Positions 42,359 to 50,880 of a stretch of DNA of 64,000 nt are shown one piece after another. The stretch comes from UBA2357 sp046295975. GTDB taxonomy: Bacteria; Pseudomonadota; Gammaproteobacteria; Burkholderiales; Rhodocyclaceae. The stretch is from NCBI GenBank assembly GCA_046295975.1, contig JBKBMG010000014.1, positions 35,338-99,337 on the forward strand, given 5' to 3'. Within the stretch, counting starts at the first letter, position 1, and each line of letters opens with the position of its first letter. The position numbers and the translations under genes were made by a program. Under the pieces are notes generated by a model. The model saw only the letters and a list, made by a program, of their open reading frames with translations, was not told the DNA's origin and did not search any database.

Positions 42359-44920
42359 TCATCCTGCGCTCGCGCCCGTCTCCTTGTCGTTGCCCCGGCG
42401 TTTCTGGCGCCATGCTACCCAGGCGATCAAGGCGAGTGCTGGCAGGAACATCCATTCCTCGCGTGGGCGGTTGCTGCGCACCTGTACGGATGTGACTTGC
42501 AGACCGGGTTCGAAGCCCAGCCGGGCGGCGTGGCTGCCGAAGCGTACGCCGGTGACCAGCATGCTGTCGGACGCGGTGGTGACGGTGATGCCCAGACTGG
42601 CGAGGCGTTGCAACGGGTCGGCCTGCGAAACGCCCAGCGGCAGCACCACGCTGCGGGTGACGTCGCGCCCGCCCAGGGTGGTGCCTTGCAGCACCATGCG
42701 CAGCGGCGCGGCGTCGGGTGCGCGTTGTACCGCTTCCAGGGCGGCCGGGCCGCTGAGATCGATATAGGCCGGGGCGAAACGGTTCATGACCATGCCCGGA
42801 TGGAGCAGCACCAGGGTGGCGATGAGCAGCAGCAGGCGTTCGTGAGGCCGGTTGCGGGTGAGCAGCCAGTTCTGATTCACGGCGATGAAGACCAGGCCGG
42901 CGAGGGTGGCGCTGGTGAGGATGAGCAGGGTGTGGGCGGGGCCGTGTACGCCGATCAGCAACAGTTGCGGGTTGAGCACGAACATGAAGGGCAACAGTGT
43001 CATGCGCAGGGTGTAGCGGAAGGCGACGACGCCGGTACGCAGCGGGTTGGCGCCGGCGATGCTGGCGGCGGCGTAGGTGGCCAGGCCGATCGGCGGCAGC
43101 ACATCGGCGAGCAGGCCGAAGTAGAACACGAACAAGTGGGCGGCGATGAGCGGGATGGGGACGCCGTTGTGTGCGCCAACGGTGACGATGACCGGCGCCA
43201 TCAACGACGAGACCACGATGTAGTTGGCGGTGGTGGGCAGGCCCATGCCGAGTACCAGGCAGATCATGGCGACCAGCACCAACATGATCAGCACGTTGCC
43301 GCCCGAGAGGTGTTCCACCACGTCGGCCATGACCAGGCCGATGCCGGTGAGGGTGACGGTGCCAACCACGATGCCGGCGGTGGCGGTGACCACGGCGACT
43401 GCCACCATCATGCGCGCGCCGCTGATCAGGCCGTCGACGAGTTCGGCCAGCCCCTGGCGCGCGGCGGCGGCGAGGGCGCCCCGCTGCCCTTGGTGCTCGC
43501 CGCGCAGCCAAACCAGCAGCGGGCGTTGCGTGGCGACCATGAGCATCAGCAGCAAGGTGGCCCAGAATGCCGCGCGCGTGGGCGAAAGCCGCTCGACCAC
43601 CAGGTTCCATACCAGCAGGCCGATGGGTAGCAGGAAATGCAGCCCGGACCGGAGCGTGGGGCCGGGCAGCGGGATGCGGGTGAGTGGGGCGTCGGCGTCG
43701 CCGGCATCAGGCTGATGCGGTGCGGCCACGCGCAGCAATGCCAGGTAGGCGAGCAGCAGCAGTGCGGCGACGATGCCCAGCGCGCCGGATGGCAACCATT
43801 GGCGCAGCCCGCCGGTCAGCGTCGATACCGCGGCCATGATGGCCATGCTGATCGCAAAGCCCGCGATGAAACGGATGAGCGTGCGTTGCCAGCGCCGTGG
43901 CTGGATGCGCGGAAGCCCGCGCAGGCCGGCCTTCACCGATTCCAGATGCACGATGTAGAGCAGGCCGAGGTAGGAGATCAGGGCGGAGATCAGGGCGTGG
44001 CGCAGGACCTCGATGTAGGCGATCCCGACATACTCGACCATGAGAAAGGCCGCCGCGCCCATGACCGGTGGCATGACCTGGCCATTGACCGACGACGCCA
44101 CTTCCACCGCGGCGGCCTTCTCCGCCGGAAAGCCGACCCGCTTGATCAGCGGAATCGTCATCGGCCCGGTGGTGACGACGTTGGTGATGGACGACCCGGA
44201 TACCAGCCCGGTGGCCGCCGACACACCCACCGCGGCCTTGGCCGGCCCGCCGCGCATGTGGCCCACCAGCGACACCGCGGCCCTTACCAGCCAGGTGGCA
44301 CCGCCGGCTCGTTCCAGCAGCGCGCCGAAGAGTACGAACAGGAAGATGAAGCCGGCCGACACGCCCAGCGCGACGCCGAACACCCCACCGGTGGACAGCC
44401 ACAGGTGGCTCATTGCCTTGCCCAGGGTGGCGCCCTTGTGGGCGATGAGATCGGGGGCGTAGGGGCCGAGGAAGGTGTACGCGAGCAGGGCCAGGACCAG
44501 CACCACCATCGGCAGGCCGAGCAGGCGACGGGTGGCCTCCAGCAGCAGCACTAGCCCGGTAACAGCCGCTGCGAGATCGGCGACACCGGGTTCGCCCGGG
44601 TGGGCGGCGAGGTGGCGGTAGAAAAGGAACAGGTAGCCGGCGCAGGCGGCTGCCACCGCGCCGGTGGCGACGCCCGTCCAACCCGGTTGGGCGTCGCGCG
44701 CCGCGCGCGCCGGATAGAGCATGAAGGCGAGCAGTAGCGCGAAGGCCAGGTGAAGCGAACGGAGGCGGGTTTCACCGATGACGAGAAAGCCGGTCTCGAT
44801 CGGCAGTGGTGATGCGACCCAGAGCTGGAACAGCGACCACGCCAGTGCAATCGCCCCCACCGCGCCCAGCTGCTTGCGCGGTGGTGAGGGGGGCGGCGCA
44901 CTGGCGGCGGAATCGTTCAT
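42359..44920 (-). CDS. Fused TRAP transporter permease (4TM plus 12TM) with DUF3394 tail
   Basis: An 853-residue membrane protein combining the small and large TRAP permease subunits. A short Pro-rich cytoplasmic N-terminus precedes a cluster of helices (about 15-150) and then the DctM-like domain, with hallmark segments such as GSSITNVVTTGPMTIPLIKRVGFPAEKAAAVE and GLVSGSS. The last ~170 residues form a DUF3394-type tail ending in a final helix (MFLPALALIAWVAW). Fused permeases of this class use a TAXI-type binding protein. None is encoded nearby, so the receptor must be elsewhere. ATG 44920 is the first plausible start. Substrate unknown, probably an organic acid. Confidence 0.9.
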   Translation of the reverse strand: MNDSAASAPPPSPPRKQLGAVGAIALAWSLFQLWVASPLPIETGFLVIGETRLRSLHLAFALLLAFMLYPARAARDAQPGWTGVATGAVAAACAGYLFLFYRHLAAHPGEPGVADLAAAVTGLVLLLEATRRLLGLPMVVLVLALLAYTFLGPYAPDLIAHKGATLGKAMSHLWLSTGGVFGVALGVSAGFIFLFVLFGALLERAGGATWLVRAAVSLVGHMRGGPAKAAVGVSAATGLVSGSSITNVVTTGPMTIPLIKRVGFPAEKAAAVEVASSVNGQVMPPVMGAAAFLMVEYVGIAYIEVLRHALISALISYLGLLYIVHLESVKAGLRGLPRIQPRRWQRTLIRFIAGFAISMAIMAAVSTLTGGLRQWLPSGALGIVAALLLLAYLALLRVAAPHQPDAGDADAPLTRIPLPGPTLRSGLHFLLPIGLLVWNLVVERLSPTRAAFWATLLLMLMVATQRPLLVWLRGEHQGQRGALAAAARQGLAELVDGLISGARMMVAVAVVTATAGIVVGTVTLTGIGLVMADVVEHLSGGNVLIMLVLVAMICLVLGMGLPTTANYIVVSSLMAPVIVTVGAHNGVPIPLIAAHLFVFYFGLLADVLPPIGLATYAAASIAGANPLRTGVVAFRYTLRMTLLPFMFVLNPQLLLIGVHGPAHTLLILTSATLAGLVFIAVNQNWLLTRNRPHERLLLLIATLVLLHPGMVMNRFAPAYIDLSGPAALEAVQRAPDAAPLRMVLQGTTLGGRDVTRSVVLPLGVSQADPLQRLASLGITVTTASDSMLVTGVRFGSHAARLGFEPGLQVTSVQVRSNRPREEWMFLPALALIAWVAWRQKRRGNDKETGASAG

Positions 44921-45088
44921 CGGAGGCGGGCGATGCAAGCGGCGGTCGGGCCAGTGTAGCCCAGAGGCCAGTGCGCCGGCGTGTGATGCAGTGCTTCGCC
45001 GCCGTCGCGCCGCCGCCACTGGTCACGGGGTGGTCGGCGGGGCGGGTGGGCCGAGGCGCTTCAGGAGTGGCCGCTTGCCACGATTTCT

Positions 45089-45898
45089 TCACGAGTGCTC
45101 AGGTCGGCCAAAACCGCTGCGCTTCAACCAGTCGAAGATCGAGTCCACCGTAATGGTGTCGATGCGGCCGCTCATGCGACGGTCGAAGGGATGGTCGTCG
45201 AAGCGGATGTGGGCGCTGCCGACGTTGGCACCCAGGCGCTGGTGGCTGCGGATGCGCAGGGTGGTGGGGCGGTAGTCGCGCAGGCGCAGCCAGGCCTGGG
45301 CGCGTTCGCGGCTGTCGGCGCCGGGTTCGAGCAACAGCGCCAGGGTTTCCAGTGCCCATTGGTTGCTTTGCTGGTAGTGGCTGGCCCAGGGGTAGGCAAG
45401 CATGTTGTAGCGCGGCTCATGGAGCTGGGCGAGCAGACGGTCGTCGGCGAGCGATGCGGCTTGAATCGTGGCGGGCAACAGCACGATGCCCGCTTCCCAG
45501 CGATGCAGCCCGTCGCTGAAGAACTCGGCCAGGCCGTGGCGGTAGACGCTGGCGCGGTCGCTGCCGCAGTGGTTGAGTTTGTGCACCACCCGCCAGGCGC
45601 CGCGTCCATCCAGCGCGGCGTGGTCGCGATAGGCGATGCCCAGGTGCGAGTAGCTCAGTCCGTAGGCGGACAAGTCCTGCCCGGCGCGCGCCAGCATCAC
45701 CACCTCGGCACCGCTTGCGTCCAGGCGGCGGGCGGTGTCGGCGGCCAACTCGAGGTTGCGGCGGAGCTCGTCGACGCTGGGTTGGCGCGGTTCGCAACGC
45801 TGGCCGGCAAAGGCCGAACCGCCCGGACAGGAGAACGCGGCCACTGCCGCGAAGGCCGCCACCACCAGGGCGCGGCACAGGCTGCGGGCGGTATTCAT
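45089..45898 (-). CDS. DUF2145 family exported protein
   Basis: A 269-residue protein with a signal peptide (ALVVAAFAAVAAFSCPGGSAFAG). The conserved part reads YGLSYSHLGIAYRDHA and VVHKLNHCGSDRASVYRHGLAEFFSD. The SHLGIAY histidine followed by a Cys in a basic helix resembles the permuted papain-like (YiiX/YaeF) arrangement, so a thiol hydrolase role is conceivable, but this is my inference. Its start overlaps the stop of the 165-residue membrane gene by 4 bp (45895-45898), so the two are coupled. Confidence 0.82.
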   Translation of the reverse strand: MNTARSLCRALVVAAFAAVAAFSCPGGSAFAGQRCEPRQPSVDELRRNLELAADTARRLDASGAEVVMLARAGQDLSAYGLSYSHLGIAYRDHAALDGRGAWRVVHKLNHCGSDRASVYRHGLAEFFSDGLHRWEAGIVLLPATIQAASLADDRLLAQLHEPRYNMLAYPWASHYQQSNQWALETLALLLEPGADSRERAQAWLRLRDYRPTTLRIRSHQRLGANVGSAHIRFDDHPFDRRMSGRIDTITVDSIFDWLKRSGFGRPEHS

Positions 45899-46392
45899 GA
45901 GGTGATCCGTTCGTTGTAAAGCAGTGTTTCGCCGAGGGCGTTAGGCACGAAGCACAGGGCCTCGCCGGCGGCGGACAGAATCCAGCCGGCTGACAGCGCG
46001 GTGACGCTGAGCACCGTGCCCACCGTCATGGCCGACACGGAGATGGTTTCGGCACTGAAGGCGATCGAGGCGGTGACGCCGTCGACACCGCGCTCCAGTA
46101 CCCAGACGATGCCGGTGGCGGAGACCTCCACGCTGGTCACCACCAGGGTCGCGCCGGCCGCCAAAATCATCGCCGGCGCGGCAACCGATACCGCGACCGG
46201 AAGTGACAAGGCCAGGCTGGATGCAGTGCTGGCGTTGGTGCGTCGGTTCTGCGCGTGGGCGCTGCGCGACGGCAGCAGCGCTGCGGTCAGCACGGTCGTC
46301 AGGGGGGTGGCGAGCAGTGCGAAGCAAACCCGGCGTCGCGCAAGGCGGGGGGTGTGGATCGCGTCGCGGTCGTCTTTCATCGGGTATTCCAT
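45895..46392 (-). CDS. Exported hydrophobic protein, partner of the DUF2145 gene
   Basis: A 165-residue protein with a Tat-less but clear signal peptide ending in SAHAQ and a mature region made almost entirely of Ala/Val/Ser/Thr-rich hydrophobic stretches (about residues 60-155), probably two or three membrane segments. ATG 46392 is set by AGGAGT at good spacing; longer frames upstream lack a site. It is translationally coupled to the DUF2145 gene and is divergent from the XRE regulator. I do not recognise the family. Confidence 0.65.
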   Translation of the reverse strand: MEYPMKDDRDAIHTPRLARRRVCFALLATPLTTVLTAALLPSRSAHAQNRRTNASTASSLALSLPVAVSVAAPAMILAAGATLVVTSVEVSATGIVWVLERGVDGVTASIAFSAETISVSAMTVGTVLSVTALSAGWILSAAGEALCFVPNALGETLLYNERITS

Positions 46393-46491
46393 GTGGTACT
46401 CCTGGCAGCGTTTGAACGCGGCGCCATGTTGGGCGGAAGGGTTCAAAAAGAACAGCTGAAAGGTGCCGGGTTGAATGAAATGGCGCTCGAG

Positions 46492-46508
46492 GTATCGAAT
46501 AGCGATAC
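46492..46508. promoter_or_regulatory. Perfect inverted repeat in the divergent XRE promoter region
   Basis: GTATCG-AATAG-CGATAC is a perfect 6-5-6 inverted repeat in the 208-bp gap between the divergent hydrophobic-protein and XRE genes. A half-site-like CGATA follows. It is a likely binding site for the helix-turn-helix protein encoded at 46601. Confidence 0.55.
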
Positions 46509-46600
46509 GATATGACGTTCGCTGGTCAGCACGGGGTGCCGCGCGTAGGCTTCGCTCCCATCGCTGCCTGCCCTGTCCAACTTCATTCCGAGATGCCTGC

Positions 46601-47374
46601 ATGAGCACCACCGCCGACCTGATCGCCCTACTCAAGTCCGAACTCAAGGCCGCCCGCATGACCTACGCGATGCTCGCCGAGCGCCTGGGCATGGCCGAAT
46701 CCAGCGTCAAGCGCATGTTCTCGCGCGGCGGCGACCTGCCGCTGTCGCGGGTGGACGAGATCTGCCGCGCCCTGGGCATGGATTTCGCCGAACTCGCCCG
46801 GCGTGTCGCCGATGCCCAGCCGTTGCTGGTGGAGCTCACGCTGGAACAAGAGCAGGCGGTAGTGGCGGACAAGCGTCTGCTGCTGGTGGCCACGTGTTGC
46901 ATGAGCCAGTGGCCGATGGAGCAGATCGTCGCCACCTACGATCTGGAGCCGGCCGAATGCGTGAAATACCTGCTGCGTCTTGACCGCCTGGGCATCATCG
47001 AGCTGCGCCCGCTCAACCGCTACCGCCTGCGCGTCGCCAAGGGCTTTCGCTGGCTTCCCAATGGCCCGGTGATGGCGTTTTTCCGCAGCGAGGTGCTGGA
47101 CGACTATTTTTCCGGCAGCTTCGACGGCGATTCCGAGATGCTGATGATGGTGCATGGCCAGATCGGCCACGGGCTGGCCGACAGCTTTCGCGAGCGACTG
47201 GCGCGGGTCGGTCAGGACTTCGCCAACCAGCACGTTGCCGACCAGAAGTTGCCACCGTCGGCGCGACGGCCCTATACCCTGGTGATCGCAATGCGTTCGT
47301 GGCTGATGGCCGCATTCAGCGACATGTTGCGCAGCGATGCGCTGTGGCCGCCCGGGGCGCCGCCGCGTCGCTGA
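46601..47374 (+). CDS. XRE-family helix-turn-helix regulator with C-terminal domain
   Basis: A 257-residue protein. The N-terminal helix-turn-helix (TYAMLAERLGMAESSVKRMFSRGGDLPLSRVDEICRALGMDFAELARR, about 20-68) belongs to the XRE type. The remaining ~185 residues form a conserved but unassigned domain containing a second winged-helix-like segment (AECVKYLLRLDRLGIIELRPLNRYRLRVAKGFRW). The ATG at 46601 starts MSTTADLIALL. It is divergent from the DUF2145 pair, with a perfect palindrome between them, so it may regulate itself and that pair. Confidence 0.82.
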   Translation: MSTTADLIALLKSELKAARMTYAMLAERLGMAESSVKRMFSRGGDLPLSRVDEICRALGMDFAELARRVADAQPLLVELTLEQEQAVVADKRLLLVATCCMSQWPMEQIVATYDLEPAECVKYLLRLDRLGIIELRPLNRYRLRVAKGFRWLPNGPVMAFFRSEVLDDYFSGSFDGDSEMLMMVHGQIGHGLADSFRERLARVGQDFANQHVADQKLPPSARRPYTLVIAMRSWLMAAFSDMLRSDALWPPGAPPRR

Positions 47375-47452
47375 GGTGACGATCGTATCCGTCCGCCACC
47401 GCCTCATTGTTTCGCCAGCTGTTTCATTTCAACCGAATCCCCGGAGCCCCCT

Positions 47453-49606
47453 ATGTTCCGTTTCATGATCAAGCGCGTTCTCAAGGCGATCGCCGCGGTA
47501 TTGTTCCGCGTGCGCATCGAAGGCCGCATGCCGGCAGCGCCCGAGCGCCTGCTGGTGATCGCCAACCATGAGTCCTTTCTCGACGGCCTGCTGCTGGGCC
47601 TGTTCCTGCCGCTCAACCCGGTGTTCGTGGTGCATACCGTGGTGTTGCGCAACCCGCTGTTCCGCCTGGTGCTGTCGCTGGTGGACTACGTGACGGTGGA
47701 CCCAACCAGTCCGATGGCAATGAAGAAGGTGTTGCGGCTGGTGGAGTCCGGCCGGCCGGTGGTGATCTTCCCCGAGGGGCGCATCACCACCACCGGCAGC
47801 CTGATGAAGACCTACGACGGCCCCGCCTTCGTCGCCGCGCGCAGCGCCGCCACTTTGCTGCCGGTGCGCATCGACGGTGCCGCCCGCACTTATTTCTCGC
47901 GGGTGGGAGGGCGATTCCCGCGCCGGCTGCTGCCGCGCATCACCCTGCACATCCGCCCGACCACCCGCATCGTCATGCCCGAAGCGCCGACCGCCCGCGA
48001 GCGCCGCCGCAAGGCCGGCGAGGCAATGCGCCGGCTGATGCAGGAGATGATTTTCGCCAGCCGTCCCGAGCAGACCTTGTTCGAGGCCTTGCTCGACGCC
48101 GCCGCCATCCACGGTCGTTCGCGCCGGCTGGTGGAAGACCTCAAGCAGGAGGAGTACGCCTATCGCGACCTGATCAAGATGTCGCTCGCGCTGGGCCGGC
48201 TGGTGGCACGCGAAACCGGGGAGGACGAGCACGTCGGGGTGTTGCTGCCCAACCTCGCGCCCACGCTGGCGCTGGTATTTGGGCTGAGTGCGCAGCGCCG
48301 CGTGCCGGCCATGCTCAACTACACCGCCGGTGTCGAGGCCATGCAGGCGGCCTGCGACGCAGCCTGCATTCGCACCGTGCTCAGTTCGCGCGCCTTCATC
48401 GAACAGGCCCGCCTGGGTGACAAGCTTGCCGCCTTGCGCGGCCTGCGAGTGATCTACCTGGAAGATCTGCGAGCCGGCCTGGGGCTGCTGGACAAGCTGT
48501 GGCTGATGCTGTGGGCCCTGCCCTTCCCGCGTGTCGCCACCCGCATCGGCCGCGCAGAGGACGCCGCGGTGGTGTTGTTCACCTCCGGCTCGGAGGGCAA
48601 ACCCAAGGGGGTGGTGCTGTCCCATCGCGCCCTGCTCGCCAACATCGCCCAGATCCGCGCGGTGGTGGATTTCTCGGTGGACGACAAGATCCTCAACGCC
48701 TTGCCGCTGTTCCATTCCTTCGGCCTCACCGCCGGCGGCCTGCTGCCGGTGCTGGCCGGCGCCAACGTCTTCCTCTATCCCAGCCCACTGCATTACCGGG
48801 TGATCCCGGAGCTGGCCTACGATCGCGGTTGCACCGTCCTGCTTGGCACCTCCACCTTTCTCGCCAACTACGCCAGGCACGCCCATCCCTACGACTTCTA
48901 CCGCCTGCGCTATGTGATCGCCGGGGCCGAGAAACTCGCCGAGCCGGTGCGCGAGCTGTGGTTCGACAAGTTCGGCATTCGCATCTTCGAAGGCTACGGC
49001 GCCACCGAAACCGCGCCGGTGATGGCGGTCAACACCCCCATGGCCTATCGCCGCGGCACGGTCGGCCAAGCCCTGCCAGGGCTGGAGATGCGGTTGGTGG
49101 CGGTGCCGGGCATCGAGACCCGGGACGGGCGCCAGGGCATGCTGCACGTACGCGGCCCCAATCTGATGAGCGGCTACCTCAAGGCCGACCAGCCGGGCGT
49201 GCTGCAGCCACCTGCTTCGGAACTGGGCGAAGGCTGGTATGAAACCGGCGACGTGGTGGAGGTGGATGCCGACGGCTTCGTGCGCATCGTCGGCCGGGTG
49301 AAGCGTTTCGCCAAGATCGCCGGTGAGATGGTGAGCCTGGAGGTGGCGGAAAAGCTCGCCGCGAGTGCCTCGCCGGAGGCCCGCCATGCGGTGGTTGCGC
49401 AGGCCGATGCCGCCAAGGGCGAAGCCCTGTTGCTGTTCACCACCGACGCTAGCCTGTCGCGCGAGGCCCTGGTGGCCGCCGCGCGGGCACACGGCACGGC
49501 GGAACTCGCGGTCCCGCGCAGAATCGTGGTGGTGGACGCGTTGCCGGTGCTTGGTACCGGAAAGACCGACTACGTCACGCTCAAACACCTGGCGGAGGCC
49601 GCATGA
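47453..49606 (+). CDS. PlsC acyltransferase fused to acyl-activating (AMP-binding) domain, Aas-like
   Basis: A 717-residue bifunctional protein. The N-terminal PlsC domain has NHESFLDG (His39, Asp44) and FPEGRITTTG; the C-terminal adenylate-forming domain has the P-loop LFTSGSEGKPKG, GYGATETAPV and YETGDVVEVDADGFVRIVGRVKRFAKIAGE. This matches E. coli Aas, which reacylates lyso-phosphatidylethanolamine using acyl groups activated on ACP. It starts a coupled operon: its stop overlaps the next gene's start (ATGA). Confidence 0.9.
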   Translation: MFRFMIKRVLKAIAAVLFRVRIEGRMPAAPERLLVIANHESFLDGLLLGLFLPLNPVFVVHTVVLRNPLFRLVLSLVDYVTVDPTSPMAMKKVLRLVESGRPVVIFPEGRITTTGSLMKTYDGPAFVAARSAATLLPVRIDGAARTYFSRVGGRFPRRLLPRITLHIRPTTRIVMPEAPTARERRRKAGEAMRRLMQEMIFASRPEQTLFEALLDAAAIHGRSRRLVEDLKQEEYAYRDLIKMSLALGRLVARETGEDEHVGVLLPNLAPTLALVFGLSAQRRVPAMLNYTAGVEAMQAACDAACIRTVLSSRAFIEQARLGDKLAALRGLRVIYLEDLRAGLGLLDKLWLMLWALPFPRVATRIGRAEDAAVVLFTSGSEGKPKGVVLSHRALLANIAQIRAVVDFSVDDKILNALPLFHSFGLTAGGLLPVLAGANVFLYPSPLHYRVIPELAYDRGCTVLLGTSTFLANYARHAHPYDFYRLRYVIAGAEKLAEPVRELWFDKFGIRIFEGYGATETAPVMAVNTPMAYRRGTVGQALPGLEMRLVAVPGIETRDGRQGMLHVRGPNLMSGYLKADQPGVLQPPASELGEGWYETGDVVEVDADGFVRIVGRVKRFAKIAGEMVSLEVAEKLAASASPEARHAVVAQADAAKGEALLLFTTDASLSREALVAAARAHGTAELAVPRRIVVVDALPVLGTGKTDYVTLKHLAEAA

Positions 49607-50880
49607 ACGGACCGGACATGAACGACAAGCGCTTTTCCCCCGGCCGTCGCCGCTGGCTGCGGCGCTCGCTGGCGCTGGGCGCACTCGCCGGAGCCGGCGG
49701 CATCGCGGCGGTGCTCGCCCAGCCGCGGGTGTTCAACCCCTGCCTGGCGGCGCTGCCGCCTGAACTGGCCGAGCACCCGCTGGTGCGCGCCGCATGGGAC
49801 GGCGTGGACCCCGCGCAGGTGTGGGACTGCCATGCTCACCTTGCCGGCACGGGCGATTCCGGCCGTGGCATCGAGATGTCGCCGAGCATGCTCAGCCCGC
49901 TGCATCCGTTGCAGTTCATCCAGCGCCTGTTCTACCTCAATGCCGGGTGTGCCCACGACGCGCCGGGGCGGGTGGACGACAGCTATGTGGAGCGCCTGCA
50001 CAACCTCATGGAAGGCATGCAGCCGGGCTTCAAGCTGATGTTGTTCGCCTTCGACCGGGCCCACGACGCGGACGGCACGCCGCGGCCCGACCGTTCGGCC
50101 TTCCACGTACCCGATGACTATGCGCGGGAAGTCGCCGCGGCCGCGCCGCAATGGTTCGAATGGGTGTGCTCGGTGCATCCGGCGCGTCGCGACGCGGTGT
50201 ACGCGCTGGAGCAGGCGGCAGCCGGTGGCGCGCGGGCGGTGAAATGGTTGCCGCCGGCCATGGGCATGGACCCCGCCGATGCGGCGCATGATGCCTATTA
50301 TCGGGCGCTGGCGCGGCTGGACCTGCCGCTCATCACCCATGTCGGCGAGGAGCAGGCGGTGGCCGGCGTGGGACGGCCGGAATGGGGCAACCCGTTGCGC
50401 CTGAGGCGCGCACTGGATCATGGTGTGCGCGTGGTGATGGCGCATTGTGCGAGCCATGGCGAGGACGTGGACACCGACCGCGGCGCGCACGGCCCGCGCG
50501 TGCCGAGCTTCGAGTTGTTCGCGCGGATGATGGGTGAGGCGCGCTACGAGGGTCTGCTTGCCGGCGACATCTCCGCGACCATCCTGCGCAATCGCGACCT
50601 GGCGGTGTTGCGCACCCTGCTCGAGCGCGAGGACTGGCATCCCCGCCTGTTGTTCGGCACCGACTATCCCCTGCCCGGCATCGTGCCGCTGATATCGCCC
50701 GCTGCCTTCGCCCGCGCCGGCATGCTGGCGGGCGATGCGGTGGCGGTGCTGGACGCCATCCGAAACCATAATCCGCTACTCTTCACCTTCGTGCTCAAGC
50801 GCCATCTTTCCAGCCGCGGCAGCCGCTTTGCGCCGGCGGTGTTCGAGACGCGGCGCTTTTTCGACCGGACCCCGACATGA
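49603..50880 (+). CDS. Tat-exported amidohydrolase family protein
   Basis: A 425-residue protein starting with a twin-arginine signal (RRRWLRRSLALGALAGAGGIAAV), so it acts outside the cytoplasm. The TIM-barrel metal motif is VWDCHAHLAG, and FGTDYPLPGI near the C-terminus carries the conserved Asp. The middle has WLPPAMGMDPADAAHDAYYRALARLDLPLITHVGEEQ and MAHCASHG, supplying further His ligands. It is coupled to the genes on both sides by 4-bp overlaps. A hydrolytic role on a lipid head group or envelope compound is plausible but speculative. Confidence 0.82.
   Translation: MNGPDMNDKRFSPGRRRWLRRSLALGALAGAGGIAAVLAQPRVFNPCLAALPPELAEHPLVRAAWDGVDPAQVWDCHAHLAGTGDSGRGIEMSPSMLSPLHPLQFIQRLFYLNAGCAHDAPGRVDDSYVERLHNLMEGMQPGFKLMLFAFDRAHDADGTPRPDRSAFHVPDDYAREVAAAAPQWFEWVCSVHPARRDAVYALEQAAAGGARAVKWLPPAMGMDPADAAHDAYYRALARLDLPLITHVGEEQAVAGVGRPEWGNPLRLRRALDHGVRVVMAHCASHGEDVDTDRGAHGPRVPSFELFARMMGEARYEGLLAGDISATILRNRDLAVLRTLLEREDWHPRLLFGTDYPLPGIVPLISPAAFARAGMLAGDAVAVLDAIRNHNPLLFTFVLKRHLSSRGSRFAPAVFETRRFFDRTPT

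Noticed and set aside
47429..49684. 751-codon minus-strand frame opposite the Aas-like gene
   Set aside because: A low-complexity His/Gln/Gly translation, antisense to a clearly identified enzyme.
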